From assembly GCA_024401275.1 (NCBI GenBank), contig JAKSLJ010000010.1, positions 1 through 64,000 on the forward strand: 64,000 bases of DNA, read 5' to 3'. Origin of the DNA: Bacteroidaceae bacterium. Its GTDB lineage: Bacteria; Bacteroidota; Bacteroidia; Bacteroidales; Bacteroidaceae. This document shows, piece after piece, positions 51,621-60,647 of this stretch. Numbering within the stretch: the first letter of the stretch is position 1; each line of letters opens with the position of its first letter. The notes beneath the pieces were generated by a model, which had not been told where the DNA came from, did not search any database, and worked only from the letters and a program-made list of their open reading frames with translations. Both the position numbers and the translations under genes were made by a program.

Positions 51621-52205
51621 TTACTTCTTCACAACCTTATTCCAAAGCGCTGTAAGATAGCCGAGAGTGATGAAAGCGCCTGGAGGCATTACGAACATGA
51701 GCATGTTGAGCTGCTCTGGGAGAAGAGCAACACCGAATACAGAACCTGCACCGAGAATCTCACGAGCTGCACCGAGCAGAGTAAGACCGAGGGTGAAACC
51801 GAGACCGATACCGACACCGTCGAAGAGTGAGTCGATAGGGTTGTTCTTACATGCGAAACCTTCAGCACGACCGAGGATGATACAGTTCACCACGATAAGC
51901 GGAATGAAGAGACCGAGGCTCTTGTCGAGTTCTGGAAGGTATGCCTTGATGACCATCTGAAGGATTGTCACGAGCGATGCGATGACAACGATGAACACTG
52001 GTATGCGCACCATATCAGGTGTGAGCTTCTTGATGCAAGAGATGATGATGTTTGAGCAAATAAGCACAGCCATCGTTGCCAAGCCCATCGACATACCGTT
52101 CATGGCAGAAGTGGTAGTACCCAGTGTAGGACACATACCGAGAAGAAGGACGAAGGTTGGGTTGTCCTTTATTATGCCGTTAAGTATTATCTTTATTGGA
52201 TTCAT
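51621..52205 (-). CDS. rnfE: Ion-translocating oxidoreductase subunit RnfE
   Basis: 194 residues, six membrane helices, starting MNPIKIILNGIIKDNPTFVL with the typical LLGMCPTLGTTTSA and VNCIILGRAEGFA motifs. Paralogous to RnfA in the inverted topology. Confidence 0.95.
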   Translation of the reverse strand: MNPIKIILNGIIKDNPTFVLLLGMCPTLGTTTSAMNGMSMGLATMAVLICSNIIISCIKKLTPDMVRIPVFIVVIASLVTILQMVIKAYLPELDKSLGLFIPLIVVNCIILGRAEGFACKNNPIDSLFDGVGIGLGFTLGLTLLGAAREILGAGSVFGVALLPEQLNMLMFVMPPGAFITLGYLTALWNKVVKK

Positions 52206-52303
52206 CTTTTGAATTTACAAATTTACGAATTTACGATTTACGGATTATTACCCGCAACACTATTAAAAGTTCCCCCTTTGGGGGCTAGGGGGCTTTTGGG
52301 GCT

Positions 52304-52918
52304 TTACTTCTGTGCAGTAGCTGCTGTCTGACCGTCAGCTTCGCTCTTGCCGCAAGCTGCCTGATAAGCGTTGTTTACAGCGAGAAGGAATGCACGAGAA
52401 GTGATTGTAGAAGCTGTGATTGCGTCAACGTCGCCACCGTCCTTGCTTACAGTGAGAGGAGAAGAAGGGTTCTTACCGATGATGTTGCCCTTCTGGCCTT
52501 CCTGGAACCAAGTATCAGCCTTTGCGCCGAGACCAGGAGTCTCTGCATGAGCGAGAAGTGAGTAACCGAGAATCTTGCCTTCCTTGTCGAAGCCGACCAT
52601 GATCTTGAGGTCGCCGCCGAAACCGCCTGAAGTAGATTCCACTGCTGTACCGACGCACTCGCCACCAGCCATTGCCTTATGGAGAACGAAAGCATAGTCC
52701 TTGCCGCCGATGTTGAGAGTAGTTTCCTCGTCTTCAATCTTGTCAGACTTCACGCCTGGAAGAACGGCTGCAATGGCGTCCTGAGTATTCTTCTCGTTGA
52801 TAGCCTTGATGGCTGGAGTAGTCAACTGGTTAACGTAAGCAAGAATTGCGCCCATGATGACAGCTACGCCAACGAGCACGAGCACCATATTGGTGATAGA
52901 TGATTTTAATTTCTGCAT
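52304..52918 (-). CDS. rnfG: Ion-translocating oxidoreductase subunit RnfG
   Basis: 204 residues: one N-terminal membrane helix (MVLVLVGVAVIMGAILAYV), then a periplasmic FMN-binding domain. DAITASTITSRA (about residue 167) is the flavinylation site, with Thr as the FMN-linked residue. A C-rich dispersed repeat at 52260-52300 separates it from rnfE. Confidence 0.95.
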   Translation of the reverse strand: MQKLKSSITNMVLVLVGVAVIMGAILAYVNQLTTPAIKAINEKNTQDAIAAVLPGVKSDKIEDEETTLNIGGKDYAFVLHKAMAGGECVGTAVESTSGGFGGDLKIMVGFDKEGKILGYSLLAHAETPGLGAKADTWFQEGQKGNIIGKNPSSPLTVSKDGGDVDAITASTITSRAFLLAVNNAYQAACGKSEADGQTAATAQK

Positions 52919-52931
52919 CTTATGGTCCTCC

Positions 52932-53930
52932 TTATTTCTTTACTACTTCGCCGTAGCGCTTTGGTTTAACATAAGTGTTGATGAGCGGTGTGAACGCATT
53001 CATGATAAGGATTGCGAACGACATACCCTCTGGATAAGCACCCCAATTACGGATACATACAGTAAGGATACCGATGCAGACACCGTAGATAATCTGTCCC
53101 TTTGAAGACATTGGTGATGTAACGTAGTCAGTAGCCATGAAAATAGCACCGAGGAGAAGACCACCAGTGAGGAGTTCATATACTGGGTTTACATAGTGTG
53201 CAGAATCGATAAGCCACATAAGACCGCTGAAGACAGCAACTGTACCGATTATTGATACTGGAATATGCCATGTGATGATCTTCTTCCAAAGCATGTAGCA
53301 GAGACCGATGATGAGTGCGAGAGCGCAAACCTCACCGATAGTACCTGCACCAAGACCGTTTGAAGGGTCGCCAAGGAGGAGGTTCATTGCGTCAGGAAGC
53401 TGGTCGGCAGCAGCAGTGTCGCCCTTTGCGATGCGCTTGATGAGAGAAAGAGGTGTAGCACCTGTCTCAGCATCGAGGTAAGCACCATACTGACCAGCAA
53501 CAGGCCATGTTGTCATCTGCACCGGGAAGCTGACGAGAAGGAAGCAACGACCTACGAGAGCAGGGTTGAAAGGATTGCAACCGAGACCGCCGAAAGACAT
53601 CTTACCAACGCCGATAGCTACGAGTGCGCCGATGATGATAATCCAGATAGGAAGGTTTGAAGGAAGGTTGAAGCCGAGAAGTAAACCAGTAAGGATTGCC
53701 GAACCGTCTGTGATTCTTGGCTCCTGGCCCATAATAAACTTCTGTATTGCCCACTCGAAAAGAACGCAGGCAGCCACACTTGTGGCACAGACTATAGCAG
53801 AGCCCAATCCGAAGAAATAGAACGAAGCGAGCAATGCTGGCACCAACGCAATAATAACGCCGTACATATTCTTCTCGACCGAGTCGTTAGAATGTGCGTG
53901 TGGTGAAAGTGAAACTATTAGTTTTCCCAT
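52932..53930 (-). CDS. rnfD: Ion-translocating oxidoreductase subunit RnfD
   Basis: 332 residues with nine or ten membrane helices. AETGATPLS (about residue 156) is the covalent FMN site. Typical motifs are GKMSFGGLGCNPFNPALVGR and ATDYVTSPMSSKGQI. Homologous to NqrB. Confidence 0.95.
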   Translation of the reverse strand: MGKLIVSLSPHAHSNDSVEKNMYGVIIALVPALLASFYFFGLGSAIVCATSVAACVLFEWAIQKFIMGQEPRITDGSAILTGLLLGFNLPSNLPIWIIIIGALVAIGVGKMSFGGLGCNPFNPALVGRCFLLVSFPVQMTTWPVAGQYGAYLDAETGATPLSLIKRIAKGDTAAADQLPDAMNLLLGDPSNGLGAGTIGEVCALALIIGLCYMLWKKIITWHIPVSIIGTVAVFSGLMWLIDSAHYVNPVYELLTGGLLLGAIFMATDYVTSPMSSKGQIIYGVCIGILTVCIRNWGAYPEGMSFAILIMNAFTPLINTYVKPKRYGEVVKK

Positions 53931-53934
53931 AAAT

Positions 53935-54078
53935 AGCCCCCCTCTAACTCCCCCCCTTATGGGGGAGGACCTTTAATTAGTTTGTCTAATTGGGGGTTAA
54001 AGGTCTAATTATAATTTAATGCCCGATTATTATAAGGTAATTTAATACCCCCTCCCACAAGGGGGAGGGCCGGGGTGG
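53935..54078. repeat. C/G-rich dispersed repeats between rnfC and rnfD
   Basis: Two imperfect palindromes of the CTCCCCC...GGGGGAG type lie at 53950-53971 and 54050-54069. Similar C-rich sequence occurs at 52265-52295. Such CCCCTC/GGGGAG repeats are scattered through many Bacteroidota genomes. Confidence 0.7.
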
Positions 54079-54083
54079 GGCTC

Positions 54084-55436
54084 TTATTTTTTCGCAGCTC
54101 TAGCGCGAATGATACCCATCACTGCACCCTTACCCTGAAGGATGTTGTCAAGGAGAGGACGGTGAGAAGGGCAAGTGAACTGGCATGAACCGCATGCGAT
54201 ACAAGAAACGATGTCCTCTTCCTCGCACTTGTCATACAACTTCATTGCGCTTGCTGTAGAGAGGAGATAAGGTTCCAGACCCATTGGACAAGCGCCGACG
54301 CACTTTGCACAACGAATACATGGATCAGCTTCCTTACGGACAGCCTCTTCGCCAGAAATTACTGTGATAGAGTTCTGACCCTTACCGACAGCAACTTCAA
54401 GTGTAGTAACAGCCTTACCCATCATAGGACCACCGGCAAGAACCTTGTTGTTTCCATCAGGAAGACCGCCACACTTGTCAATCATCTGCTGGAAAGGAGT
54501 ACCCATACGAACGAGGAAGTTGCCAGGATTTTCCATCTTCTTACCTGTTACGGTAGTGTAACGCTCGAAGAGAGGCTTATTCTTCATGACTGCCTCATAG
54601 ACAGCAAATGCTGTACCGACGTTCTGAACAACAGCGCCCACATTGATAGGAATTGCTGGTGGAGCTGGAACCTGACGACGGATAACAGCGTCGATGAGCT
54701 GCTTTTCACCACCCTGTGGATATTTCTTTGCAAGAGGAACAACCTCAATATTTGAGATGCTTGCGCACTTCTGAGCGAGAAGCTCAATAGCAGCAGGCTT
54801 ATTATCCTCAATACCGATATAGCCCTTGTCAACCTTAACAGCCTTCATAAGAAGTTGAGTACCAACGATAATCTCGTCAGCCTTCTCCATCATGAGGCGA
54901 TAGTCAGCAGTGATATAAGGCTCACACTCAACAGCATTGATGATAACGCACTCAGCCTTTGCTCCTGGAGGAGGGCAAAGCTTAACATGTGTAGGGAAGC
55001 AAGCACCACCCATACCTACAACACCGGCAGCCTTTACGCGGTTTACTATTTCCTCTGGAGTGAGTTCTGGGTGCTGATCGAGAGTTTCGAGTTTGTCAGA
55101 ACGGTCGATCTTCTCGTCCCAATCATCGCCCTCAACATTGATAACAATGGCTGGCTGACGGTAACCACCAATACCAACTACATTGTCAATTTTCAGGACA
55201 GTACCAGAAACACCTGAGTGGATGTTTGCAGAAACGAAGCCACCAGCCTCAGCGATAATCTGACCTACCTTCACTTTGTCGCCCTTTGCAACAACAGCCT
55301 TTGCAGGAGCACCGATGTGCTGTGAGAGAGGATAGATGGCCTGCTTAGGAAGCTCAGCAACAACTGTAGCCACTTCATGGGTGATTTTGTTCTCCTCTGG
55401 ATGAACACCACCAATTCTAAATGTCTGTGATTTCAT
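54084..55436 (-). CDS. rnfC: Ion-translocating oxidoreductase subunit RnfC
   Basis: 450 residues. N-terminal barrel-sandwich (about 1-100), the Rossmann/NADH and FMN-binding SLBB region (GVVGMGGACFPTHVKL; NAVECEPYITADYRLM), and two 4Fe-4S clusters (CIRCAKCVGACP; CIACGSCQFTCP). It oxidises or reduces NAD+ at the cytosolic face and has no membrane segment. Confidence 0.95.
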   Translation of the reverse strand: MKSQTFRIGGVHPEENKITHEVATVVAELPKQAIYPLSQHIGAPAKAVVAKGDKVKVGQIIAEAGGFVSANIHSGVSGTVLKIDNVVGIGGYRQPAIVINVEGDDWDEKIDRSDKLETLDQHPELTPEEIVNRVKAAGVVGMGGACFPTHVKLCPPPGAKAECVIINAVECEPYITADYRLMMEKADEIIVGTQLLMKAVKVDKGYIGIEDNKPAAIELLAQKCASISNIEVVPLAKKYPQGGEKQLIDAVIRRQVPAPPAIPINVGAVVQNVGTAFAVYEAVMKNKPLFERYTTVTGKKMENPGNFLVRMGTPFQQMIDKCGGLPDGNNKVLAGGPMMGKAVTTLEVAVGKGQNSITVISGEEAVRKEADPCIRCAKCVGACPMGLEPYLLSTASAMKLYDKCEEEDIVSCIACGSCQFTCPSHRPLLDNILQGKGAVMGIIRARAAKK

Positions 55437-55454
55437 TGTGTTAAGTCTCCTTTT

Positions 55455-56465
55455 TTATTTCTTATTATACTTGATTACTACGAGTGGACGTGGATTAGCT
55501 ACCTGCTTTGCACCCTGTACTGGGTATGAAGGCATGTTAGGGATGTCTGCCTTTGGTGCAGCTGGCTTTGCAGGAGCAGCTGTTGCAGCAGGCTTAACAC
55601 CGGCAACAGAAGCAGCTGGCTTAGCAGCAGCGGCAGCCTTCTGTGGGAAACCAACAGCGTGGATAGCGCCTGTTGGACATTCCATAACGCACTTCTTACA
55701 GAGCTTACACTTAGTGAAGTCGATGTAAGCAACATTGTTCTCCACAGTGATAGCCTCAAACTTACAGTTCTTTGCACACTTGCCGCAACCGATACAAGCG
55801 GCAGCACAAGCCTTCTTTGCAACAGCGCCCTTGTCCTTGTTTACACAGCTGACAAATACGCGACGACCCTTAGGTCCCTTGTTGCGGAGTTCAATGATGT
55901 GACGTGGACAAGCCTTTGCACAAGCGCCACAAGCCACGCACTTCTCCTCGTCAACCTCAGGAAGTCCTGTTTCCTCGTTGATGTGGATAGCATCAAATGT
56001 ACAAGCTGTAACACAGTCGCCACAGCCAAGACAGCCGAAACCGCAGGCAGTTTCACCGGCACCGCAAGTGTTCATTGCAGCGCAAGTACGCAAACCGCTG
56101 TACTCTACGATCTTTGGACGATTAGCACATGTGCCGTTACAACGAACGACAGCAACCTTTGGTTCTCCATTGGCTACAGCCATGCCGAGAAGGTCAGCGA
56201 CCTTACCCATACACTCTGCACCACCAACAGGACACATAAGTCCTTCGAGAGAACCGGCATCAGCACCCTTTACCAGCGCATCAGCCATACCCGAACAGCC
56301 AGGGAAACCGCAACCACCACAGTTGGCACCTGGCAGAAGCTCTGACACCTGAGCAATTCGAGGGTCTTCGTAAACAGCAAACTTCTTAGAGAGGATGAAC
56401 AGGATGACTGCTGCCACCAAGCCAACGCCTCCAAGAACGAGTACTGCTGAGAGAATTGGATCCAT
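55455..56465 (-). CDS. rnfB: Ion-translocating oxidoreductase subunit RnfB
   Basis: 336 residues. An N-terminal membrane helix, then the four-Cys cluster domain (GANCGGCGFPGCSGM), then several 4Fe-4S ferredoxin repeats (CGFGCLGCGDCVTACTF; CVACGACAKACP; CIGCGKCAKNC; CKLCKKCVMECP). It is the ferredoxin entry subunit. The Ala/Pro-rich tail (about 285-336) is a Bacteroidota feature. Confidence 0.95.
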   Translation of the reverse strand: MDPILSAVLVLGGVGLVAAVILFILSKKFAVYEDPRIAQVSELLPGANCGGCGFPGCSGMADALVKGADAGSLEGLMCPVGGAECMGKVADLLGMAVANGEPKVAVVRCNGTCANRPKIVEYSGLRTCAAMNTCGAGETACGFGCLGCGDCVTACTFDAIHINEETGLPEVDEEKCVACGACAKACPRHIIELRNKGPKGRRVFVSCVNKDKGAVAKKACAAACIGCGKCAKNCKFEAITVENNVAYIDFTKCKLCKKCVMECPTGAIHAVGFPQKAAAAAKPAASVAGVKPAATAAPAKPAAPKADIPNMPSYPVQGAKQVANPRPLVVIKYNKK

Positions 56466-56520
56466 AATGTATTGTTTTTATTTAGTTAATTTTATCTTTC
56501 AAGATTAAAGGATTTTCGTT

Positions 56521-56590
56521 TTTCCAATAAGGACTTTATCTTTCCGATAAAGACTTTATCTTTTCTGTAAGAACTTTATCTTTTCTGTAT
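56521..56590. repeat. 20-bp tandem repeat, 3.5 copies
   Basis: Units TTTCCAATAAGGACTTTATC, then TTTCCGATAAAGACTTTATC and TTTTCTGTAAGAACTTTATC, follow exactly end to end between rseC and rnfB. They may modulate expression of rnfB relative to rseC. Confidence 0.8.
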
Positions 56591-57000
56591 TATCGTATCT
56601 CAAACTTCAGTTGCTGCTTCAGTTTGTCCCTGAAGAAATACAGACAAACAAAATATGCTGCCAGTGCTCCCAATCCCAGGAGAACTGCCAGCAATTCGTT
56701 TTTAGTAGTTAGTGCTGTTACGATAGCCGCAGCCATCATCACAATCATTGGCAATACTGCGCCATAGAGCACAGCGATAAAGCCTACTTTTTGGCTACCG
56801 ATGACCATCACATTGTCGCCAACGGAATATGAAGCTGCATTCGCACACTCCACATCAATGATTTTTTCTTTGCTTTCGGCTGCATTGCAATGGCCTTTAG
56901 CTTCGCAATAGGCACAAGCAGACTGCTGTACAAACTGCACTTGCACAACATTTCCCTTGATGTTTCTTACCACACCTTCATGTCTTATCTTTGCACCCAT
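56590..57000 (-). CDS. rseC: RseC/MucC-type redox-associated protein
   Basis: 136 residues. N-terminal MGAKIRHEGVVRNIKGNVVQ, a Cys-rich motif CAYCEAKGHC (about 30-39), then two membrane helices (FIAVLYGAVLPMIVMMAAAI; LLAVLLGLGALAAYFVCLYF). This is the SoxR-reducing/RseC family that precedes rnf genes in Bacteroidota and works with the Rnf complex. Confidence 0.9.
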   Translation of the reverse strand: MGAKIRHEGVVRNIKGNVVQVQFVQQSACAYCEAKGHCNAAESKEKIIDVECANAASYSVGDNVMVIGSQKVGFIAVLYGAVLPMIVMMAAAIVTALTTKNELLAVLLGLGALAAYFVCLYFFRDKLKQQLKFEIR

Positions 57001-57044
57001 AATTGTTCCTTGTATCTATGATACATACCTTTCAAAAATCGGTG

Positions 57045-57052
57045 CAAAGTTA
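57045..57052 (-). promoter_or_regulatory. -7 element of the rseC-rnf operon
   Basis: TAACTTTG on the minus strand, 44 bases before the rseC start. It probably drives the whole seven-gene operon. Confidence 0.6.
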
Positions 57053-57163
57053 ACACTTTTTAATTGGAAATGCAAATTAAAGATAGCAAATTAGCACATA
57101 ATATTGAAATAAAACTATTATTTGAGAAAAAAGTTGCAAATAATATGAAACAAGACAAAAAAA

Positions 57164-57240
57164 TATCCCACAGATTACACGGACATACACAGAAAAATTT
57201 CCTTATTTTCCATGAAAATCCGAGAAATCTGTGGGAGATA
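57164..57240. repeat. Inverted repeat with CCCACAGATT arms
   Basis: TATCCCACAGATT (57164-57176) pairs with AATCTGTGGGAGATA (57226-57240) around a 49-base loop. The CCCACAGATTACACGGA type of repeat is common between Bacteroidota genes. It sits 18 bases after the end of the alpha-galactosidase gene. Confidence 0.65.
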
Positions 57241-57258
57241 CTACTATAATTGCTCAGC

Positions 57259-59430
57259 CTACTGCTTTACAAGTTCAAAGACTCTTGAAGCGAACTGATC
57301 GTAATCGTCAAAGTTCATTTCAATGCCGGTATTCATAAGCACACGACCAGAGACAACTTTGCCGTCGAGTGGAGAGCGATGCTTCTCTTCTGCAACATTT
57401 ATTTCGCGAATCTTGTACATCGCATTTGCGTCAAGACCTGCCATGCGAACAAGAGGGAAACGCTGTATCTTGAAGCTGCGGAGCTTATAGGCAAAGAACA
57501 CCGCTTTTTCCTTATTTTCAGCAACATACATCAAAGAAGCAAGATCAGGATTGTCGTATGGAGAGACAAGACGATACTGGTCGCCAAACTGAACAAGCTC
57601 GCGAATTCCCTTATATTCCTCAATAGCCTTCTTGGCAAAGGCAAACTCTTCCTTGCTCATCTCCTTCGGCTGCATTTCCATTCCGAGACGACCGCTTGAA
57701 GCGACGTCAAAGCGGAACTTGATTGGAATGACGCGTCCCGTATTGTGGTTTGGCGATGTGCTGACATGCTGTCCCATGGAAATTGCCGGGTAGAAATAGC
57801 TTGTACCCCACTGGATATAAATGCGTTGAAGAGCATCAGTATTGTCAGAAACCCAGAACTCATCGAAGTAAGGCATTGCGCCGTAGTTTGTGCGACCACC
57901 ACCGGAACCGCAAGCCTGAATGACCTTGTCCGGATACTTTGCACGAACACGCTTGAACACCTTCTCAAGACCAAGAACATAGTCAACATAGAGGTTGCTC
58001 TGCTTGTCCTTTGGAAGATAAGGCGAGCCATAGTTCTCCATCGGAGTATTTGCGTCCCACTTTATATAATAAAGGTCTGGGAAATTACCAAAGAGATCAT
58101 CAACAACCTTGAATGCAAAGTCCTGAACTTTAGGATTTGTCATGTCAAGAAGCACCTGTGTGCCGCCACGACCATACTGAAGAGGACGAGCGCCAGCTGT
58201 AAGAACCCAGTCTGGATGTTTCTCGAAGAGTTCTGACTTGGTGTTTGTGAACTCTGGCTCAATCCATATACCGAACTTCACACCAGCTTTCTTTGACTGC
58301 TCAAGAAGTCCTTCGATGCCATGAGGAAGCTTCTTCTTGTCAACAACCCAGTCGCCGAGAGTTGTACAGTCGTCATTGCGCTGATACTTGTCGCCGAACC
58401 ATCCGTCGTCCATCACGAAGAGCTCGCCGCCGAGCGAAGCAATGTCGTTCATCATGCCAGCCATACCTTCCTCGTTGATATTGAAATAAACGCCTTCCCA
58501 AGAGTTCAGAAGGATGTCGCGCTTTCTGTCGCCATGGGCAATCATGCCACCACGAGCCCACTTGTGAATATTACGGGAAACGCCGCCAAGTCCCTTGTCT
58601 GAGTAAGTCAGCGCAAGCTTCGGAGTGGTGAATGTCTTGCCCTTGTCCAAGTGATACTGCGAAGCAAAGTCGTCAATGCCAGCGAAGAACAGGTGATAGT
58701 CCTGATCTGTTGTCTCCATACGGAGCTTGTAGTTACCGTTCCAGCAAAGCACGGCACCGATGCAACGTCCGCTGTTCTCCTGCGGCTTACCATCAAGCGA
58801 GATCATAAGCTCAGGATGAGTAGTATGAGCATTGCGCGAACCATCAGTATTTGCGATATACATTCCGCCCATCTCGACCTTCTCGGTAGTTACGCGAGTC
58901 TCGTCAGCCCATGTGCCATGGAGATGAGAAGTCCAGACATCACCGCGACGGATAGGAAGGAAGCCTGAGTCGTAGTGATTCAAAATGATTTCCTTCTTTT
59001 CATTATTTGTAATCTCCGTCCATGTCTCTATGATGTCAGTAGCGTTATGCGTCTGATAGAACACAGTTACATTCAGCGGATAAATCTTGTCTTGCATCTC
59101 AATGCGATAGATAGTACCGTCGGCAGTAGTTTCCTCTGTCATGTTCTTGTATTCAAGAGCAAGCGTCTGGTTGCCGTCAGCATGCTGCAATTGAAGACAT
59201 GAAGGATAATTGTACGAAGTACCGAACACAGGATAGGCATCCATCCAAGCCTTTGGTGTACCGTCAAAGTCCTGCATAGTAATCTTGTCGCCATAGTAGC
59301 GCACTTTCAATGCGTCACCTTCCTGAGCGGTGAGCATCAACGATGAGTTGTTCGTTGAGATAATGAAGTCCTTTGCTTGTGCCGTCATTGCAGCCACGAA
59401 AGAAAGGAGAAGTAAGGTTAGTTTTTTCAT
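57259..59430 (-). CDS. Secreted alpha-galactosidase, glycoside hydrolase family 36
   Basis: 723 residues from ATG 59430 (MKKLTLLLLSFVAAMTAQA-K), which gives the signal peptide; the in-frame ATG at 59454 only lengthens it. An N-terminal beta-sandwich (about 20-290) and a TIM barrel follow. The catalytic pair is D459 in YIKWDANT and D529 in SDNTDALQR, the nucleophile and acid/base of GH36. Also typical: LNSWEGVYFN, VMDDGWFG, GIWIEPE. It releases terminal alpha-galactose from raffinose-type sugars or galactomannan side chains in the periplasm. No SusCD pair is adjacent. Confidence 0.93.
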   Translation of the reverse strand: MKKLTLLLLSFVAAMTAQAKDFIISTNNSSLMLTAQEGDALKVRYYGDKITMQDFDGTPKAWMDAYPVFGTSYNYPSCLQLQHADGNQTLALEYKNMTEETTADGTIYRIEMQDKIYPLNVTVFYQTHNATDIIETWTEITNNEKKEIILNHYDSGFLPIRRGDVWTSHLHGTWADETRVTTEKVEMGGMYIANTDGSRNAHTTHPELMISLDGKPQENSGRCIGAVLCWNGNYKLRMETTDQDYHLFFAGIDDFASQYHLDKGKTFTTPKLALTYSDKGLGGVSRNIHKWARGGMIAHGDRKRDILLNSWEGVYFNINEEGMAGMMNDIASLGGELFVMDDGWFGDKYQRNDDCTTLGDWVVDKKKLPHGIEGLLEQSKKAGVKFGIWIEPEFTNTKSELFEKHPDWVLTAGARPLQYGRGGTQVLLDMTNPKVQDFAFKVVDDLFGNFPDLYYIKWDANTPMENYGSPYLPKDKQSNLYVDYVLGLEKVFKRVRAKYPDKVIQACGSGGGRTNYGAMPYFDEFWVSDNTDALQRIYIQWGTSYFYPAISMGQHVSTSPNHNTGRVIPIKFRFDVASSGRLGMEMQPKEMSKEEFAFAKKAIEEYKGIRELVQFGDQYRLVSPYDNPDLASLMYVAENKEKAVFFAYKLRSFKIQRFPLVRMAGLDANAMYKIREINVAEEKHRSPLDGKVVSGRVLMNTGIEMNFDDYDQFASRVFELVKQ

Positions 59431-59452
59431 AATATGGTTTGTGTTGTATATC

Positions 59453-59491
59453 AAAATAGGAAGAAAGCACTTAAGCTTCCTTCCTATTTTC
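59453..59491 (-). terminator. Terminator of the ferredoxin gene
   Basis: AATAGGAAG...CTTCCTATT hairpin with longer imperfect arms and a T-run on the minus strand, between the ferredoxin and alpha-galactosidase genes. Confidence 0.7.
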
Positions 59492-59518
59492 TTGATTATC
59501 TACTAATCGCCTCCAAGA

Positions 59519-59686
59519 TTATGGAAGGCTGATAGCCTCTGATGGGCAAGCGTCAGCACATGTGCCACACTCTGTACACTCATCAGCGTTGATAGAATAC
59601 TTGTCGCCTTCAGAGATAGCTCCTACTGGGCATTCATCGATACAAGTACCGCAAGCGATACAATCGTCAGAAATTACGTAAGCCAT
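59519..59686 (-). CDS. Bacterial-type 2[4Fe-4S] ferredoxin
   Basis: 55 residues from ATG 59686; the longer frame starts above the predicted transcript start. Two CxxCxxCxxxCP motifs are intact (CIACGTCIDECP and CTECGTCADACP). A low-potential electron carrier, plausibly the donor to RnfB or a partner of pyruvate:ferredoxin oxidoreductase. Confidence 0.95.
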   Translation of the reverse strand: MAYVISDDCIACGTCIDECPVGAISEGDKYSINADECTECGTCADACPSEAISLP

Positions 59687-59731
59687 TGTTTTATAGTTTT
59701 TAGAGTTAATATTTCTAATTGTTTCCGCTTG

Positions 59732-59739
59732 CAAAGGTA
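59732..59739 (-). promoter_or_regulatory. -7 element of the ferredoxin gene
   Basis: TACCTTTG on the minus strand; the predicted start near 59725 fixes the initiation codon at 59686. Confidence 0.6.
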
Positions 59740-59877
59740 CAACTATTTTTGAAAATACCTAATAATAGGTATGTTTTTTTTCAAAAAAAAGCAAAAAACT
59801 TGAAATTTAACACCACGAATTGCAAATATAACAGCAACAAAACCCAAAAGAGAAGAAGAAAAATATACTAAACGCAC

Positions 59878-59885
59878 TAGTTTTG
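59878..59885 (+). promoter_or_regulatory. -7 element of porT
   Basis: TAGTTTTG, with predicted start near 59892, just before ATG 59904. It excludes the upstream in-frame start at 59883. Confidence 0.5.
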
Positions 59886-59903
59886 CGTTTTTTAGAAGGA
59901 ATT

Positions 59904-60644
59904 ATGAAGAAACTTACACTCACATTTATATATATTATAATGTGTACCGCCATCTTCGCACAGAAGAAGGAGGTGCAAAACCGCCCATATACAGACCTTC
60001 GCCCACTGCATCTTGGCGTTCTCGTTGGTGCGCATACACAAGATGTGGAACTGAACAATGTAGGCAAGCAGATGATTCAGATCGATGGCGTTGATAAGGA
60101 GCAACTAATTTCCGTTGATCAGGACTCTTATGACATGGGATTCCAGGTAGGCGTGCTGGCTGAAGCCCGTATAAACAATCATCTTGCCTTCCGTTTGGCG
60201 CCTTCACTCTATTTCGGAAACCGCCGCATCCGCTTCATAAACTATTCGGAGAAGACGGAGGACGGAGCTTACTTCAAGGAGTTGCAGGATATGAAGTCTG
60301 TATATGTTGCTTTGCCGGCGGAACTTATCGTAGGTACGCAGCGACTGAACAACACCCGCCCTTACATCATGGCAGGTCTCAATCCAATGCTAAATCTTAC
60401 GTCAAAAGAGACTAACATTCTGAAGTTCAAACCTTACGACTGCTATGCTGAAGTCGGATTAGGTTGCGACTTCTATCTACCGTTCTTCAAGCTTCGTCCG
60501 GAACTGAAATTCATGTTCTCGCTTATAGACGCTCTTGACAAGAAGCACGCAGAGAAGCTGAAGGACGCAAACATGCGCAAATATAGCACCGCCGTTTCCG
60601 GTGCTCAAACAAAGATGATTGCCCTCACTTTCTACTTTGAGTGA
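59904..60644 (+). CDS. porT: Type IX secretion protein PorT-like outer-membrane protein
   Basis: 246 residues with signal peptide (cleavage after IFAQ, about residue 18). After QNRPYTDLRPLHLGVLVGAH the protein is an eight-stranded-barrel-like membrane protein ending TFYFE. Length and the opening PY-DL--LH-G pattern fit PorT, an outer-membrane component needed for T9SS function in Porphyromonas gingivalis; its exact job is unresolved. It converges with the T9SS Plug gene, four bases away. Confidence 0.8.
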   Translation: MKKLTLTFIYIIMCTAIFAQKKEVQNRPYTDLRPLHLGVLVGAHTQDVELNNVGKQMIQIDGVDKEQLISVDQDSYDMGFQVGVLAEARINNHLAFRLAPSLYFGNRRIRFINYSEKTEDGAYFKELQDMKSVYVALPAELIVGTQRLNNTRPYIMAGLNPMLNLTSKETNILKFKPYDCYAEVGLGCDFYLPFFKLRPELKFMFSLIDALDKKHAEKLKDANMRKYSTAVSGAQTKMIALTFYFE

Positions 60645-60647
60645 TTT